The notes beneath the pieces are model-generated. The model was not told the DNA's origin. It saw nothing but the letters and a program-made list of their open reading frames with translations, and searched no databases. 39,535 bases of DNA, from NCBI RefSeq assembly GCF_012395185.1, contig NZ_JAAZTU010000036.1, positions 1-39,535 on the forward strand, read 5' to 3'. Shown piece after piece: positions 16,956-25,396 of the stretch; the stretch's first letter is position 1, and each line of letters starts with the position of its first letter. A program made the translations under genes and the position numbers. This stretch comes from Vibrio aestuarianus. Its GTDB lineage: Bacteria > Pseudomonadota > Gammaproteobacteria > Enterobacterales > Vibrionaceae.

Positions 16956-16967
16956 TCGAGAAACATC

Positions 16968-17450
16968 ATGGTAGACGACATAAATATCTTGCGAGATTTA
17001 TCACTCGCCGAACAATTAGGCCGGGTATCACGCTTATGGAAAACAGTAGCCGATCGAGAACTCGCACCTTTGGGTTTAACCCACCCTCGTTGGACGGCTA
17101 TCTGGAAACTGCAAAGGCTCGGAGACAATATTAGCCAAAAAGCCTTAGCAGAAGCCTTAGAGATTGAGCTGCCTTCACTGATGAGAACCCTCAACCAACT
17201 CGAAGAGCAATCACTCATTGTTCGTCATTGTTGCACGCACGATAAAAGAGCTCGAATCGTCAGTTTGACCACTCAAGGACAGAACCTGATCAAGCAAATA
17301 GAAGCGCGTATTTTGCGGGTCCGACGTGACTTACTGGGTCATATCGATGAAGAACAGCTGCACAAACTCACACTCATCCTAGAACAAATTGCTCAAAATG
17401 CTCTTCACACTCTTAGCGAACCCTTCAATTCTGACTCACAGGAGCAATAA
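16968..17450 (+). CDS. MarR/SlyA-family regulator of the efflux operon
   Basis: A 160-residue winged-helix regulator. The reading LTHPRWTAIWKLQRLGDNISQKALAEAL, LPSLMRTLNQLEEQ and the wing DKRARIVSLTTQG match SlyA/MarR. The C-terminal helices form the dimer. Two palindromic operators overlap its promoter, so it probably represses itself and the two following genes and is released by a small aromatic ligand. The membrane-fusion gene starts 6 bases after its stop, so the three genes form one operon. Confidence 0.92.
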   Translation: MVDDINILRDLSLAEQLGRVSRLWKTVADRELAPLGLTHPRWTAIWKLQRLGDNISQKALAEALEIELPSLMRTLNQLEEQSLIVRHCCTHDKRARIVSLTTQGQNLIKQIEARILRVRRDLLGHIDEEQLHKLTLILEQIAQNALHTLSEPFNSDSQEQ

Positions 17451-17456
17451 TTATTT

Positions 17457-18515
17457 ATGACACCAGACCAAAAATTTGCTCGTTGGATCAAATATTCCTG
17501 CATAGCGTTCGTGATGGTATTTGCCTATTTTTTGGTAGCGGACTTAGCCATGCCACTGACACCACAAGCAATGGCGACTCGTAATATTACTAAAATTTCG
17601 CCTCGTATTAACGGACAAATCAGCCATATCTTTGTCTCCAATAACCAAATGGTACAGCAAGGAGACGTGCTGTTTACTATTGATCCACGACCATATCAAC
17701 TTGCCGTAGAGCAAGCTCAGCTAAACTATGAACGCACGGCACAAAATAATGCTCAGTTGGATGCCTCCATTGCCGCAGCCGATGCAAATGTGACGGCAAG
17801 CACTATTATCGCGGACCAAAAACAACGCGAAGCAAACCGTTTAGATACTCTTTTCAATCGTAATGGGACATCTCAACAATTAAGAGATGATGCGAAAAGT
17901 GCAGCCGTGGCTGCAAAAGCAAATTTATTGGCGGCGAAAGCTCAGTTGAAAGAACTGCAAGTCAGTCGTGGCGAACACGATGACAATAATGTCAACCTGC
18001 GAGTGGCGCTTAACCAATTGGAGCAAGCAAAATTGAACCTGTCCTATACACGAGTAGTGGCAGAGCGTGATGGGGTGATCACCAATTTACAACTTGAGAT
18101 TGGCTCTTATGCGATTGCAGGAACGCCATTGATTGCGTTAGTCGCCACCGATGTCGACATCATTGCTGACTTCCGAGAAAAAAGCTTACGCCATTTGGCG
18201 AGCAACAACCGAGCATTGATCGCTTTTGATAGCAAGCCGGGGCAAATTTTTCAAGCTTATGTACGTAGCCAAGATGCGGGCGTTAGCGCCGGGCAATTTG
18301 ATGCTAACGGCCGCTTAGCTACGCCAACAGAATCAAACCGTTGGGTACGTGATGCACAACGGATGCGTTTGCACCTCGCCATTGATGACGGTTCAGGATT
18401 AGATCTACCTTCAGGAGCCCGAGCAACGGTGCAGTTGTTGCCGGAAAACGCACTGTTTGCTTGGTTTGCAACGCTACAGATCCGGTTTGTAAGTACTCTG
18501 CATTACATTTATTAA
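17457..18515 (+). CDS. EmrA/HlyD-type membrane-fusion protein of an efflux pump
   Basis: A 352-residue periplasmic adaptor anchored by one N-terminal helix (about 12-32). The lipoyl/biotinyl halves are recognisable: ISPRINGQISHIFVSNNQMVQQGDVLFTIDPRPY before, and LNLSYTRVVAERDGVITNLQLEIGSY after, a long alpha-helical hairpin (about 75-190). A beta-barrel domain follows. It is expected to link the inner-membrane FUSC-like partner encoded next (11 bases on) to an outer-membrane channel not encoded here. This arrangement resembles AaeA-AaeB, which exports aromatic acids. Confidence 0.9.
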   Translation: MTPDQKFARWIKYSCIAFVMVFAYFLVADLAMPLTPQAMATRNITKISPRINGQISHIFVSNNQMVQQGDVLFTIDPRPYQLAVEQAQLNYERTAQNNAQLDASIAAADANVTASTIIADQKQREANRLDTLFNRNGTSQQLRDDAKSAAVAAKANLLAAKAQLKELQVSRGEHDDNNVNLRVALNQLEQAKLNLSYTRVVAERDGVITNLQLEIGSYAIAGTPLIALVATDVDIIADFREKSLRHLASNNRALIAFDSKPGQIFQAYVRSQDAGVSAGQFDANGRLATPTESNRWVRDAQRMRLHLAIDDGSGLDLPSGARATVQLLPENALFAWFATLQIRFVSTLHYIY

Positions 18516-18526
18516 GTGGAGGAAAC

Positions 18527-19561
18527 ATGCGACTTTGGGATCACCCATTATCTGAGAATGATTTTCGCCAATGCCTACGCATTGCCACGGGAGCAACAAT
18601 AGGTTTTACTTTTTGTAAGCTATTAGACTGGAACTACGGGGTCTTTTTTACCGTAACCCCTATGTTGTTGTTGGGTATGGTGCCAGTTATGAATGCTCAT
18701 GCCGCTAGGCAACTTCTAGTATCCGCTGTCGTCTGTGGATTAGAAGTTGGCATTTTAGGTGGTTTTTTTGGCAGCCACCCAGCGTTAATGACACTGATTG
18801 CCTTTGTACTGTTTTTGTATAAATTCGCCTGTATGTCGAAGGGCAGCTTATTTCTGTTTGGTGCGAACAGCGTTTTAAGCCTCAGCATTATGCTGCACTT
18901 TGCAAGCTACCCAACGACTGACCTTAATGATTTGATTTCGAGTAATTTTATTGCCAATTTTATATCAGTGATAATTGCGTACCTAGTGACATTTTGTATT
19001 CCTGACACACAACCAAGGCAGCCTATCACTAGACCGACTGAACCCAAAGGATCGCATCGGATGCGACATGAGGCCTTGATGGGTGCAAGCATTGCAACGC
19101 TATCGTTTATTGTTTTCCAAGTCTTTGACCTACAAGATTCAATGTCTGCGCAAGCCACCACAATACTGTTGCTATTTCCTATGCATTGGAATGGAGCGCT
19201 CGGGTATGCAAGAAAAAGAGCAATGGGAACACTACTTGGTGTCACCTTTGGTATTGCGGTTCAACTACTACTTTACGACTGGTCCGGACTACTAGTGCTT
19301 GTCGTTCCCTTGCTTTGGATCGGTGCAATGCTCTTTAGCTATTTACATGTCAAAGAGTCCAGTGGTTCTGGTGTCGGGTTTGGTGCACTCACCACTTTGG
19401 GTATCTTATTTGGCCAATATTTAGCTCCAGGCAACGACTTGATCTTTAGCGCGATGTACCGTGTCAGCAGCATCTTATTCGCGATAGTCGCTACATTACT
19501 TACAACTTACCTGATCCACCGACTGCTTAATCATTTTAAAGCGACACAATTTGGTCAATAG
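18527..19561 (+). CDS. FUSC-like inner-membrane efflux protein (DUF2955)
   Basis: A ~344-residue integral membrane protein with about ten hydrophobic helices in two similar halves (GATIGFTFCKLL..., GASIATLSFIVFQVF...). That is the layout of fusaric-acid-resistance/AaeB-type pumps without the large cytoplasmic domain. I choose the ATG at 18527 because a GGAGG ribosome site lies 5 bases upstream. An earlier in-frame start at 18461 lies inside the preceding gene. It is the third gene of the MarR-controlled operon and probably moves aromatic or other weak-acid compounds out of the cytoplasm. Confidence 0.82.
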   Translation: MRLWDHPLSENDFRQCLRIATGATIGFTFCKLLDWNYGVFFTVTPMLLLGMVPVMNAHAARQLLVSAVVCGLEVGILGGFFGSHPALMTLIAFVLFLYKFACMSKGSLFLFGANSVLSLSIMLHFASYPTTDLNDLISSNFIANFISVIIAYLVTFCIPDTQPRQPITRPTEPKGSHRMRHEALMGASIATLSFIVFQVFDLQDSMSAQATTILLLFPMHWNGALGYARKRAMGTLLGVTFGIAVQLLLYDWSGLLVLVVPLLWIGAMLFSYLHVKESSGSGVGFGALTTLGILFGQYLAPGNDLIFSAMYRVSSILFAIVATLLTTYLIHRLLNHFKATQFGQ

Positions 19562-19864
19562 ACATAGCACTCTAGAAGTCAGATTAAATCGCTAATTTTT
19601 CTGTTCTATTTTTTCAACCATTTCATATTCACTTAATATTTAATATTGAGTGAATATATATAACATAATCTTAATTGTTTGTTTTTAATTAGATAAATAT
19701 AAAAACCGAGGATGAAATATCATTCAACTTTTTCGAACCTAACCATCAAAATAGCATTGTTATCTTGCCTATCCAACCACACTATAATCGCTCTAACAGT
19801 TGAGGAGACACGCCAATTGGTGCCGTCACCACAAATATTTCAATAAAAATGAGAGAGCATCACA
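19562..19864. other. Intergenic region before doxX
   Basis: About 300 A/T-rich bases with no supportable gene. It must contain the end of the efflux operon and the promoter of the DoxX gene, but I saw neither a clear terminator hairpin nor a recognisable operator. Confidence 0.45.
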
Positions 19865-20308
19865 ATGAAAGCACTACTTAAACAATTAACCACATCAACC
19901 ACTGGTTTTTCAGCACTTGCTTTGCGCATCCCTGTTGGAATCATTTTTATGGCGCATGGTTCACAAAAACTATTTGGTTGGTTTGGCGGTTATGGCTTAC
20001 AGGGCACTGGACAATGGATGGCATCTATCGGCTTGGAACCAGGCGTATTAATGGCATTTCTAGCAGGTTGTGGTGAGTTCTTTGGTGGGCTGTTCATTTT
20101 ACTTGGTTTGCTGACTCGACCGGCAGCTTTAGTGCTTTCATTAACGATGATTGTAGCGATTGCATCCGTACATATTGGTAACGGTTTATTTATGGCAAAC
20201 AACGGTTATGAATTCGGCCTTGCACTACTAGCAGCAAGTGCATCACTGGCATTTTCTGGTGCGGGGAAAGTTGGTGTGGATAATTGGTTGAATAATAAAT
20301 TAGCCTGA
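19865..20308 (+). CDS. DoxX-family membrane protein
   Basis: A 147-residue inner-membrane protein with four hydrophobic helices. It carries the DoxX/YphA motif ALRIPVGIIFMAHGSQKLFGWFGG and a later GCGEFFGGLFILLGLLTR. DoxX proteins are often linked to redox or thiol stress, but a specific reaction is not established for this branch. It stands alone between two intergenic gaps, and the ribosome site is weak (GAGAG). Confidence 0.85.
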   Translation: MKALLKQLTTSTTGFSALALRIPVGIIFMAHGSQKLFGWFGGYGLQGTGQWMASIGLEPGVLMAFLAGCGEFFGGLFILLGLLTRPAALVLSLTMIVAIASVHIGNGLFMANNGYEFGLALLAASASLAFSGAGKVGVDNWLNNKLA

Positions 20309-20715
20309 CTAGCACGTAAATCTAAGGCTATCAGTGATTGGATGGTGTGGTAATGCATTATCCCATTGCAAAATAGTCTTATTAAAGACTAAAAATTATT
20401 CATACTAACCATACATTGCGTATAAATATGCAACCAAAAGTGCATCAAACTAGTTAAATATCCGTATTATTTTCAGCAGATGAGAATATCGAAACTTGTT
20501 AAACATAAGGGCACCCATGTTGCCCTATCGTCAAACATCGAAATAAAAACCTGAAAATATGTTACAAAATGGTTTCATTATCCTCTGTTTTAGTGATAAA
20601 GATCACAGCAATTGAGCATTCACATTATTTTACTTTTTGATCTGCTTGCTCCCCTGCTAACCTGCGGCACGCTTTGAAATGATGTCGAAGTGCATAAAAT
20701 AAAGGAGTGTTCACA
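20309..20715. other. Intergenic region before the dicarboxylate symporter
   Basis: About 400 bases. It contains a small hairpin (AGGGCA/TGCCCT, 20508-20526) and a good CRP-like site at 20592-20607. The rest is the promoter and leader of the symporter gene. No gene seen. Confidence 0.5.
20592..20607. promoter_or_regulatory. CRP-cAMP binding site
   Basis: AGTGATAAAGATCACA matches TGTGA-N6-TCACA at 9 of 10 core positions (A for the first T). It lies about 115 bases before the symporter start, a usual distance for CRP activation of a carbon-source transporter. Confidence 0.65.
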
Positions 20716-22020
20716 ATGAATACCAAAAAACCGATGTCGCTTACCGGCCGTGTTATTTTAGGTATGGTAGCGGGTATCTTAACTGGGTTTGCTATTCGAA
20801 CCCTATTCGCAGAAAGCGGTTTCGTTGACGCCTACATCGTCAACGGTTTATTTGAAGTCGGCGGCAAAATCTTTATCGCCAGTTTGAAAATGCTTGTTGT
20901 TCCTCTCGTGTTTGTTTCATTAGTTTGCGGTACAAGCTCACTAAAAGATCTGTCAACACTTGGACGTATGGGTGGTAAAACGCTCGCGTTTTACATCGCA
21001 ACGACAGCGATCGCCATTACATTAGCCCTAACAATGGGTACGATATTCCAGCCAGGTGCTGGCGCAGACCTTACTGCGGCGAGTTCATTTAAATCAGCAC
21101 AAGCGCCATCTCTAGGCCAAGTGTTTATTGATATGTTCCCAACCAACCCTATCAGCGCGATGGCTGAAGGTAAAACGCTACAAGTAATTGTGTTTGCCGT
21201 ACTGTTTGGTATTGCAATTAGCGCAGTTGGTAAACCGGGGGAACGTATTGCAGCGGTTTTTAACGACCTCAATGAAGTGATCATGAAACTGGTCGCGCTA
21301 CTGATGAACCTTGCCCCTTACGGCGTATTCTTCCTAATGGCAAAGCTATTTACTGGTCTTGGTCTAGGCGCAATCTTGAACCTTGCTGAATACTTTGTGG
21401 TATTAACCGCCACCTTACTGATACATGGCTTGGTGACCTACAGCTTAATGTTGAAAGGTTTTACAGGATTAAGTCCAATCACCTTCTTCCGCAAAATGGA
21501 AGATGCGATCATGTTTGCGTTCTCTACGGCTTCTTCTAACGCAACCATTCCTGTTACCATGGAAACCGCAAAGAACCGTTTTGGTGTACACAATAAAGTG
21601 GCTTCATTCACAGTTCCGCTTGGTGCAACAGTCAACATGGACGGCACGGCGATCATGCAAGGTGTTGCGACTGCGTTTATTGCTCAAGCATTTAATATCG
21701 ACCTCACCATGGGTGACTACCTGATGGTAATTCTGACTGCAACGCTAGCATCAGTAGGCACCGCTGGGGTTCCAGGTGTCGGCCTTGTGATGCTTGCCAT
21801 GGTACTTAACCAAGTCGGTTTACCACTTGAAGGTATTGCACTGATTATGGGCGTTGATCGCTTGTTAGATATGATCCGTACTGCGGTCAATATCACTGGT
21901 GATAGCTGCGTAACCTTAATTGTTGCGAAAACTGAAGGCGCGTTAGATGAAGCTCGCTTTAATGACCCACATGCAGGTGAGAAAGAAGAAGAAGTGCATT
22001 TGGCGAAAGTTCAAGCCTAA
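20716..22020 (+). CDS. Dicarboxylate/amino acid:cation symporter (DAACS/SLC1 family)
   Basis: A 434-residue inner-membrane transporter that couples uptake of glutamate, aspartate or C4-dicarboxylates to Na+ or H+. It shows the SLC1 signatures: AFSTASSNATIPVTME (hairpin 1), VNMDGTAIMQGV (TM7), TAGVPGVGLVMLAMVL (hairpin 2) and DRLLDMIRTAVNITGD (TM8). An AAAGGAG ribosome site precedes the ATG at 20716 by 8 bases. The earlier GTG in the same frame overlaps that site and is rejected. A CRP site upstream suggests catabolite control. Between GltP and DctA subfamilies I cannot choose, so no symbol is given. Confidence 0.9.
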   Translation: MNTKKPMSLTGRVILGMVAGILTGFAIRTLFAESGFVDAYIVNGLFEVGGKIFIASLKMLVVPLVFVSLVCGTSSLKDLSTLGRMGGKTLAFYIATTAIAITLALTMGTIFQPGAGADLTAASSFKSAQAPSLGQVFIDMFPTNPISAMAEGKTLQVIVFAVLFGIAISAVGKPGERIAAVFNDLNEVIMKLVALLMNLAPYGVFFLMAKLFTGLGLGAILNLAEYFVVLTATLLIHGLVTYSLMLKGFTGLSPITFFRKMEDAIMFAFSTASSNATIPVTMETAKNRFGVHNKVASFTVPLGATVNMDGTAIMQGVATAFIAQAFNIDLTMGDYLMVILTATLASVGTAGVPGVGLVMLAMVLNQVGLPLEGIALIMGVDRLLDMIRTAVNITGDSCVTLIVAKTEGALDEARFNDPHAGEKEEEVHLAKVQA

Positions 22021-22052
22021 TTTTTTCACCTTCTAACTATAAAACAAAACCG

Positions 22053-22085
22053 AAAACCCCGTAGCCATTGCTATGGGGTTTTTCT
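22053..22085 (+). terminator. Terminator after the symporter gene
   Basis: AAAACCCCGTAGC (22053-22065) pairs with GCTATGGGGTTTT (22070-22082) with one G-U and a 4-base loop, running into TTTTTC. Confidence 0.85.
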
Positions 22086-22204
22086 TTGTTAGGTTCAAAA
22101 CTCAAAAATAAGACTAAAAATCAACCAGATCAGAGCTATCTCACATCGGACTACCTTGAATAGATCTAGAATTTTATCAGCCTAACATTCAAGGAGTGAA
22201 CACG

Positions 22205-23644
22205 ATGATATCTCGCCTCGTATGGCCTACCTTACTGTGCACTGTTTTAACATCTTCACTTGCCTACGCGTCATCGGTAGATCTTCAGCCGTTAGATCTG
22301 ACTCACTCTTCTATTGGGTATGCAGCACTAGCCATTTTTACTGTGGCATACACTTTGGTCATGTTAGAGGAATACCTCAAGTTACGAAAATCCAAACCCG
22401 TGTTACTTGCCGCTGGTTTGATTTGGGCAATGATTGGTTATGTCTATCAACAATACGGCTTAACCGAAATAGCAAGAGCCGCACTCGAGCATAACTTACT
22501 AGAATACGCAGAATTATTACTGTTCTTATTAGTCGCGATGACTTACATCAGCGCAATGGAAGAACGACGGCTGTTTGATGCTCTGCAAGCATGGATGGTC
22601 GGAAAAGGCTTTGATTTTCGAGCGCTGTTCTGGCTAACGGGGTTGCTCGCCTTTTTTATTTCCCCCATTGCCGATAACCTGACCACCGCATTATTGATGT
22701 GTGCCGTTGTATTAAAGGTTGCGGGCGATAACGCTCGCTTTGTCAATATTGCCTGCATCAATATTGTTGTTGCCGCCAATGCGGGTGGAGCATTCAGCCC
22801 GTTTGGTGACATCACCACATTAATGGTTTGGCAAGCTGGTCATGTATCGTTTTCCGAGTTCATGCCACTGTTTCTTCCCTCGGCCATCAATTACCTAGTT
22901 CCTGCATTATTGATGTCATTTTTCTTACCACAAGAAAAACCCAACACCGTGCATCAACATGTCGAACTCAAACGCGGTGCTCGCCGTATTGTAGCGTTAT
23001 TCATACTTACGATTGCTACTGCGGTTTCTTTTCACGCTGCCCTCCATTTTCCGCCCGTAATCGGGATGATGATGGGGCTAGCTTATTTGCAATTCTTTGG
23101 CTATTTCTTGCGTAAAACACTCCCGACCTCATTAGCAAAAAAAACCGCCCTTGCGATTGCAAACCATGATGAAGCCGCCTTGAAACGAATTGGCTCAGTT
23201 GTTCCCTTTGATGTATTTAAACGAGTGTCACACGCAGAATGGGATACATTACTGTTTTTTTATGGCGTAGTTATGTGTGTTGGTGGCTTAAGCCTACTGG
23301 GTTATTTAGGGTTGATTTCCGAAGTGATGTACACCGAGTGGAACCCCGTTTTGGCCAATATAGTGGTCGGGATTCTATCCGCCATTGTCGATAATATTCC
23401 CGTCATGTTTGCGGTACTCACCATGGAGCCAGCTATGTCTACCGGTAACTGGTTATTAGTGACACTAACGGCAGGAGTTGGAGGCAGCTTACTGTCCATT
23501 GGCTCTGCCGCTGGCGTAGCATTAATGGGAGCGGCTCACGGTAAATACACTTTCTTCGGCCATTTAAAGTGGGCGCCAATTATTGCTGTAGGCTATGCCG
23601 CAAGCATTGGTGTTCATTTGTTGCTCAACCAAGTAATGTTCTAG
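22205..23644 (+). CDS. nhaD: NhaD-type Na+/H+ antiporter
   Basis: A 479-residue inner-membrane antiporter of the IT superfamily, with a cleavable-looking N-terminus (to about residue 20) then about 12 helices. Family motifs include FFISPIADNLTTALLMCAVVLKV, the ANAGGAFSPFGDITTLMVW stretch and the later SAIVDNIPVMFAVLTM with GGSLLSIGSAAGVALMGAA. NhaD exports Na+ or Li+ in exchange for protons at alkaline pH and is characteristic of Vibrio and other marine bacteria. An AAGGAG ribosome site sits 9 bases before the ATG at 22205. Gene is monocistronic. Confidence 0.93.
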   Translation: MISRLVWPTLLCTVLTSSLAYASSVDLQPLDLTHSSIGYAALAIFTVAYTLVMLEEYLKLRKSKPVLLAAGLIWAMIGYVYQQYGLTEIARAALEHNLLEYAELLLFLLVAMTYISAMEERRLFDALQAWMVGKGFDFRALFWLTGLLAFFISPIADNLTTALLMCAVVLKVAGDNARFVNIACINIVVAANAGGAFSPFGDITTLMVWQAGHVSFSEFMPLFLPSAINYLVPALLMSFFLPQEKPNTVHQHVELKRGARRIVALFILTIATAVSFHAALHFPPVIGMMMGLAYLQFFGYFLRKTLPTSLAKKTALAIANHDEAALKRIGSVVPFDVFKRVSHAEWDTLLFFYGVVMCVGGLSLLGYLGLISEVMYTEWNPVLANIVVGILSAIVDNIPVMFAVLTMEPAMSTGNWLLVTLTAGVGGSLLSIGSAAGVALMGAAHGKYTFFGHLKWAPIIAVGYAASIGVHLLLNQVMF

Positions 23645-23793
23645 TTTTTTGAAAATATACGTAAAGTTAAAGCATTAGGCTTAAGTACAAAAGCAATCAC
23701 CTAGTAAGGAACCTTGTTGATCAATTCAGCGCTCTAAGCGCAATAATCCCAAGGCTTTTTACGTTAACTGAGCTACTTGAGCAACGGGTATAC

Positions 23794-24717
23794 TTAGCTT
23801 AAAGCGATTTTTTGATGTAACGCCTCAGCCAATTGGTGCGACGATAAATTACGAGTCACGATGGCGCTGTCCAACTTGCCCGAATTTACCACACGAATCC
23901 AATCCTCAATCATTGCCGTGAAACCTTTGCTAGTGAGCATTGGAGTCCAGTCTTTAAGGCTAAGTGTCCGCTCTTGTCCCTGATACCAGTGCTTCCCTTC
24001 GGTAAAGGAATGAAATTCAAAGGCTTCATTCGTAAAACAGGCACTCACTCGCTCGCAAGTGATGCCAAACTGGCGGTTCATGGAAGCATGCAATAAGCTT
24101 TCGCCATGCTGCCATTGAATATCAAGTCGCGATAACTGATCTTTTTCTCGCTGAAAGGTGATATACGCATCATCTAATACAGCTTTTACATTGAGGTTAA
24201 TGCTGTCTAATGGGTGAATAAAGTCATCAAAAATAAAAGTACGACTATCCCCCGGCAAATTATGGCGATGTTTTTCCCAACGTAAAGCCAGTAGGTCACT
24301 GCGTTGCCCTGTTTGCACACCACGGAGATGTTCGTTAAATAATGGAATATGTCGACGATTAAACCCGACATACAGTGGCTGGCGGTATTTTTCTGCCACT
24401 TCATACAACTGTTCACACGCAACCGCACTGTCTGCAAGTGGTTTGTCAACAAAAGTAGGAATACCATGTTGCAAAAAAAATCGTGCGATTTGCGGGTGAA
24501 CTGCGGTCGCAGCATGGATCATCACGGCATCAACGTCATACTTCAGTAAATCTTGATAATTCGCGCAGGTATGCTGGATACGATAACGCCGAGCTAATTG
24601 ATTCAGCACCTCACTATTGCGGGTACAAAAGACTAACTCTACATCAGAGTGTTGCGTAATGACGGGAAGGTATGCTTTTTGTGCAATATCACCTAAACCA
24701 ATGATACCAATTTTCAT
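23794..24717 (-). CDS. Gfo/Idh/MocA-family oxidoreductase, MviM/YceM-like
   Basis: A 307-residue NAD(P)-dependent oxidoreductase. The Rossmann motif MKIGIIGLGDIAQKAY starts at the chosen ATG (24717; the frame extends 30 bases further). The family's FVDKPLADS, in place of the usual EKP motif, is near residue 95, and a C-terminal alpha/beta substrate domain follows with HPLDSINL. It most resembles E. coli YceM (MviM). It lies 85 bases downstream of mtlR on the same strand, so it may be read as the last gene of the mannitol operon. The substrate, possibly a sugar or polyol derivative, is not known. Confidence 0.85.
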   Translation of the reverse strand: MKIGIIGLGDIAQKAYLPVITQHSDVELVFCTRNSEVLNQLARRYRIQHTCANYQDLLKYDVDAVMIHAATAVHPQIARFFLQHGIPTFVDKPLADSAVACEQLYEVAEKYRQPLYVGFNRRHIPLFNEHLRGVQTGQRSDLLALRWEKHRHNLPGDSRTFIFDDFIHPLDSINLNVKAVLDDAYITFQREKDQLSRLDIQWQHGESLLHASMNRQFGITCERVSACFTNEAFEFHSFTEGKHWYQGQERTLSLKDWTPMLTSKGFTAMIEDWIRVVNSGKLDSAIVTRNLSSHQLAEALHQKIALS

Positions 24718-24801
24718 CGAAAAATCTCTTTCGTCTTCAATAAGCATTAGGCTAACACAGGGATATTAAAAAGTAGTGTATTGATAGCACCCATTGATGG
24801 G

Positions 24802-25332
24802 TCAGAAAGGGCTTTCTTTGTTGAGTTCATTGCAAATTTCGACAATGGCAAGAGACAGCCCTGATTTAATGATTTGTTGCTGACGTTGCAGTTGTAACTG
24901 ATAAAAATCTAGGTCGATGTCGCCATCAGGCTCAAGGACGTCGAGCTGTACCATGCCCATTTTAGCCACCAAATTGAGTTTTTTGATCGGCACTAAAATT
25001 TGGGGGTCAGTAAAGTCATATTCAGAACCATCACTATTGAGTTGATTACGTAGTTTGATGATGTCTTCAATGTCGTGATAAATATCATCGGGTAACACAC
25101 CCAAGCCAAACAGGAGTTTTAGCCTAACCGATAAATTGCCTAGCGGGCCAGAGTCATGCAAAAGAGGACCGACTACTGATTGAACGGCAAAATTGTCTTT
25201 GCGAAACACACGTTGAATTAACGCATCAATGGCATCATTAAATACTTCAACCGTTGTAATAAAAAAGCCACGCACAGACGGCGCACTATTCAGTCGTTCA
25301 ATAATATCGGTTTCGTTAATTTGTTCTGCCAT
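24802..25332 (-). CDS. mtlR: MtlR mannitol operon repressor
   Basis: A 176-residue all-helical regulator. The segment IIERLNSAPSVRGFFITTVEVFNDAIDALIQRVFRKDNFAVQSVVGPLL and the following LGNLSVRLKLLFGLGVL match MtlR/YggD. E. coli MtlR represses mtlADR in the absence of mannitol, but the family lacks a classic DNA-binding motif. The frame opens at 25422 inside mtlD, but the only ATG that fits family length is at 25332. In-frame TTG/GTG starts (25422, 25380, 25341) remain possible, and none has a clean ribosome site. An 8-bp hairpin (25359-25378) lies just upstream. Confidence 0.85.
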   Translation of the reverse strand: MAEQINETDIIERLNSAPSVRGFFITTVEVFNDAIDALIQRVFRKDNFAVQSVVGPLLHDSGPLGNLSVRLKLLFGLGVLPDDIYHDIEDIIKLRNQLNSDGSEYDFTDPQILVPIKKLNLVAKMGMVQLDVLEPDGDIDLDFYQLQLQRQQQIIKSGLSLAIVEICNELNKESPF

Positions 25333-25358
25333 ACGCTGCACTAAATCTTGTGGTGAAG

Positions 25359-25378
25359 GGAGGGCACGATTGCCCTCC
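25359..25378 (-). promoter_or_regulatory. Hairpin at the mtlD-mtlR junction
   Basis: GGAGGGCA (25359-25366) pairs with TGCCCTCC (25371-25378), an 8-bp stem with a 4-base loop, between the mtlD stop and the mtlR start. In the mRNA the GGAGG on the 5' side would be trapped in the stem. No T-run follows. It may tune mtlR translation or mRNA stability relative to mtlD. Confidence 0.5.
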
Positions 25379-25396
25379 AAAATATTGTTATTGTCA

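Noticed and set aside
22828..23115. Rightward 95-codon frame inside nhaD
   Set aside because: Out-of-frame shadow; nhaD is intact across it with family motifs.
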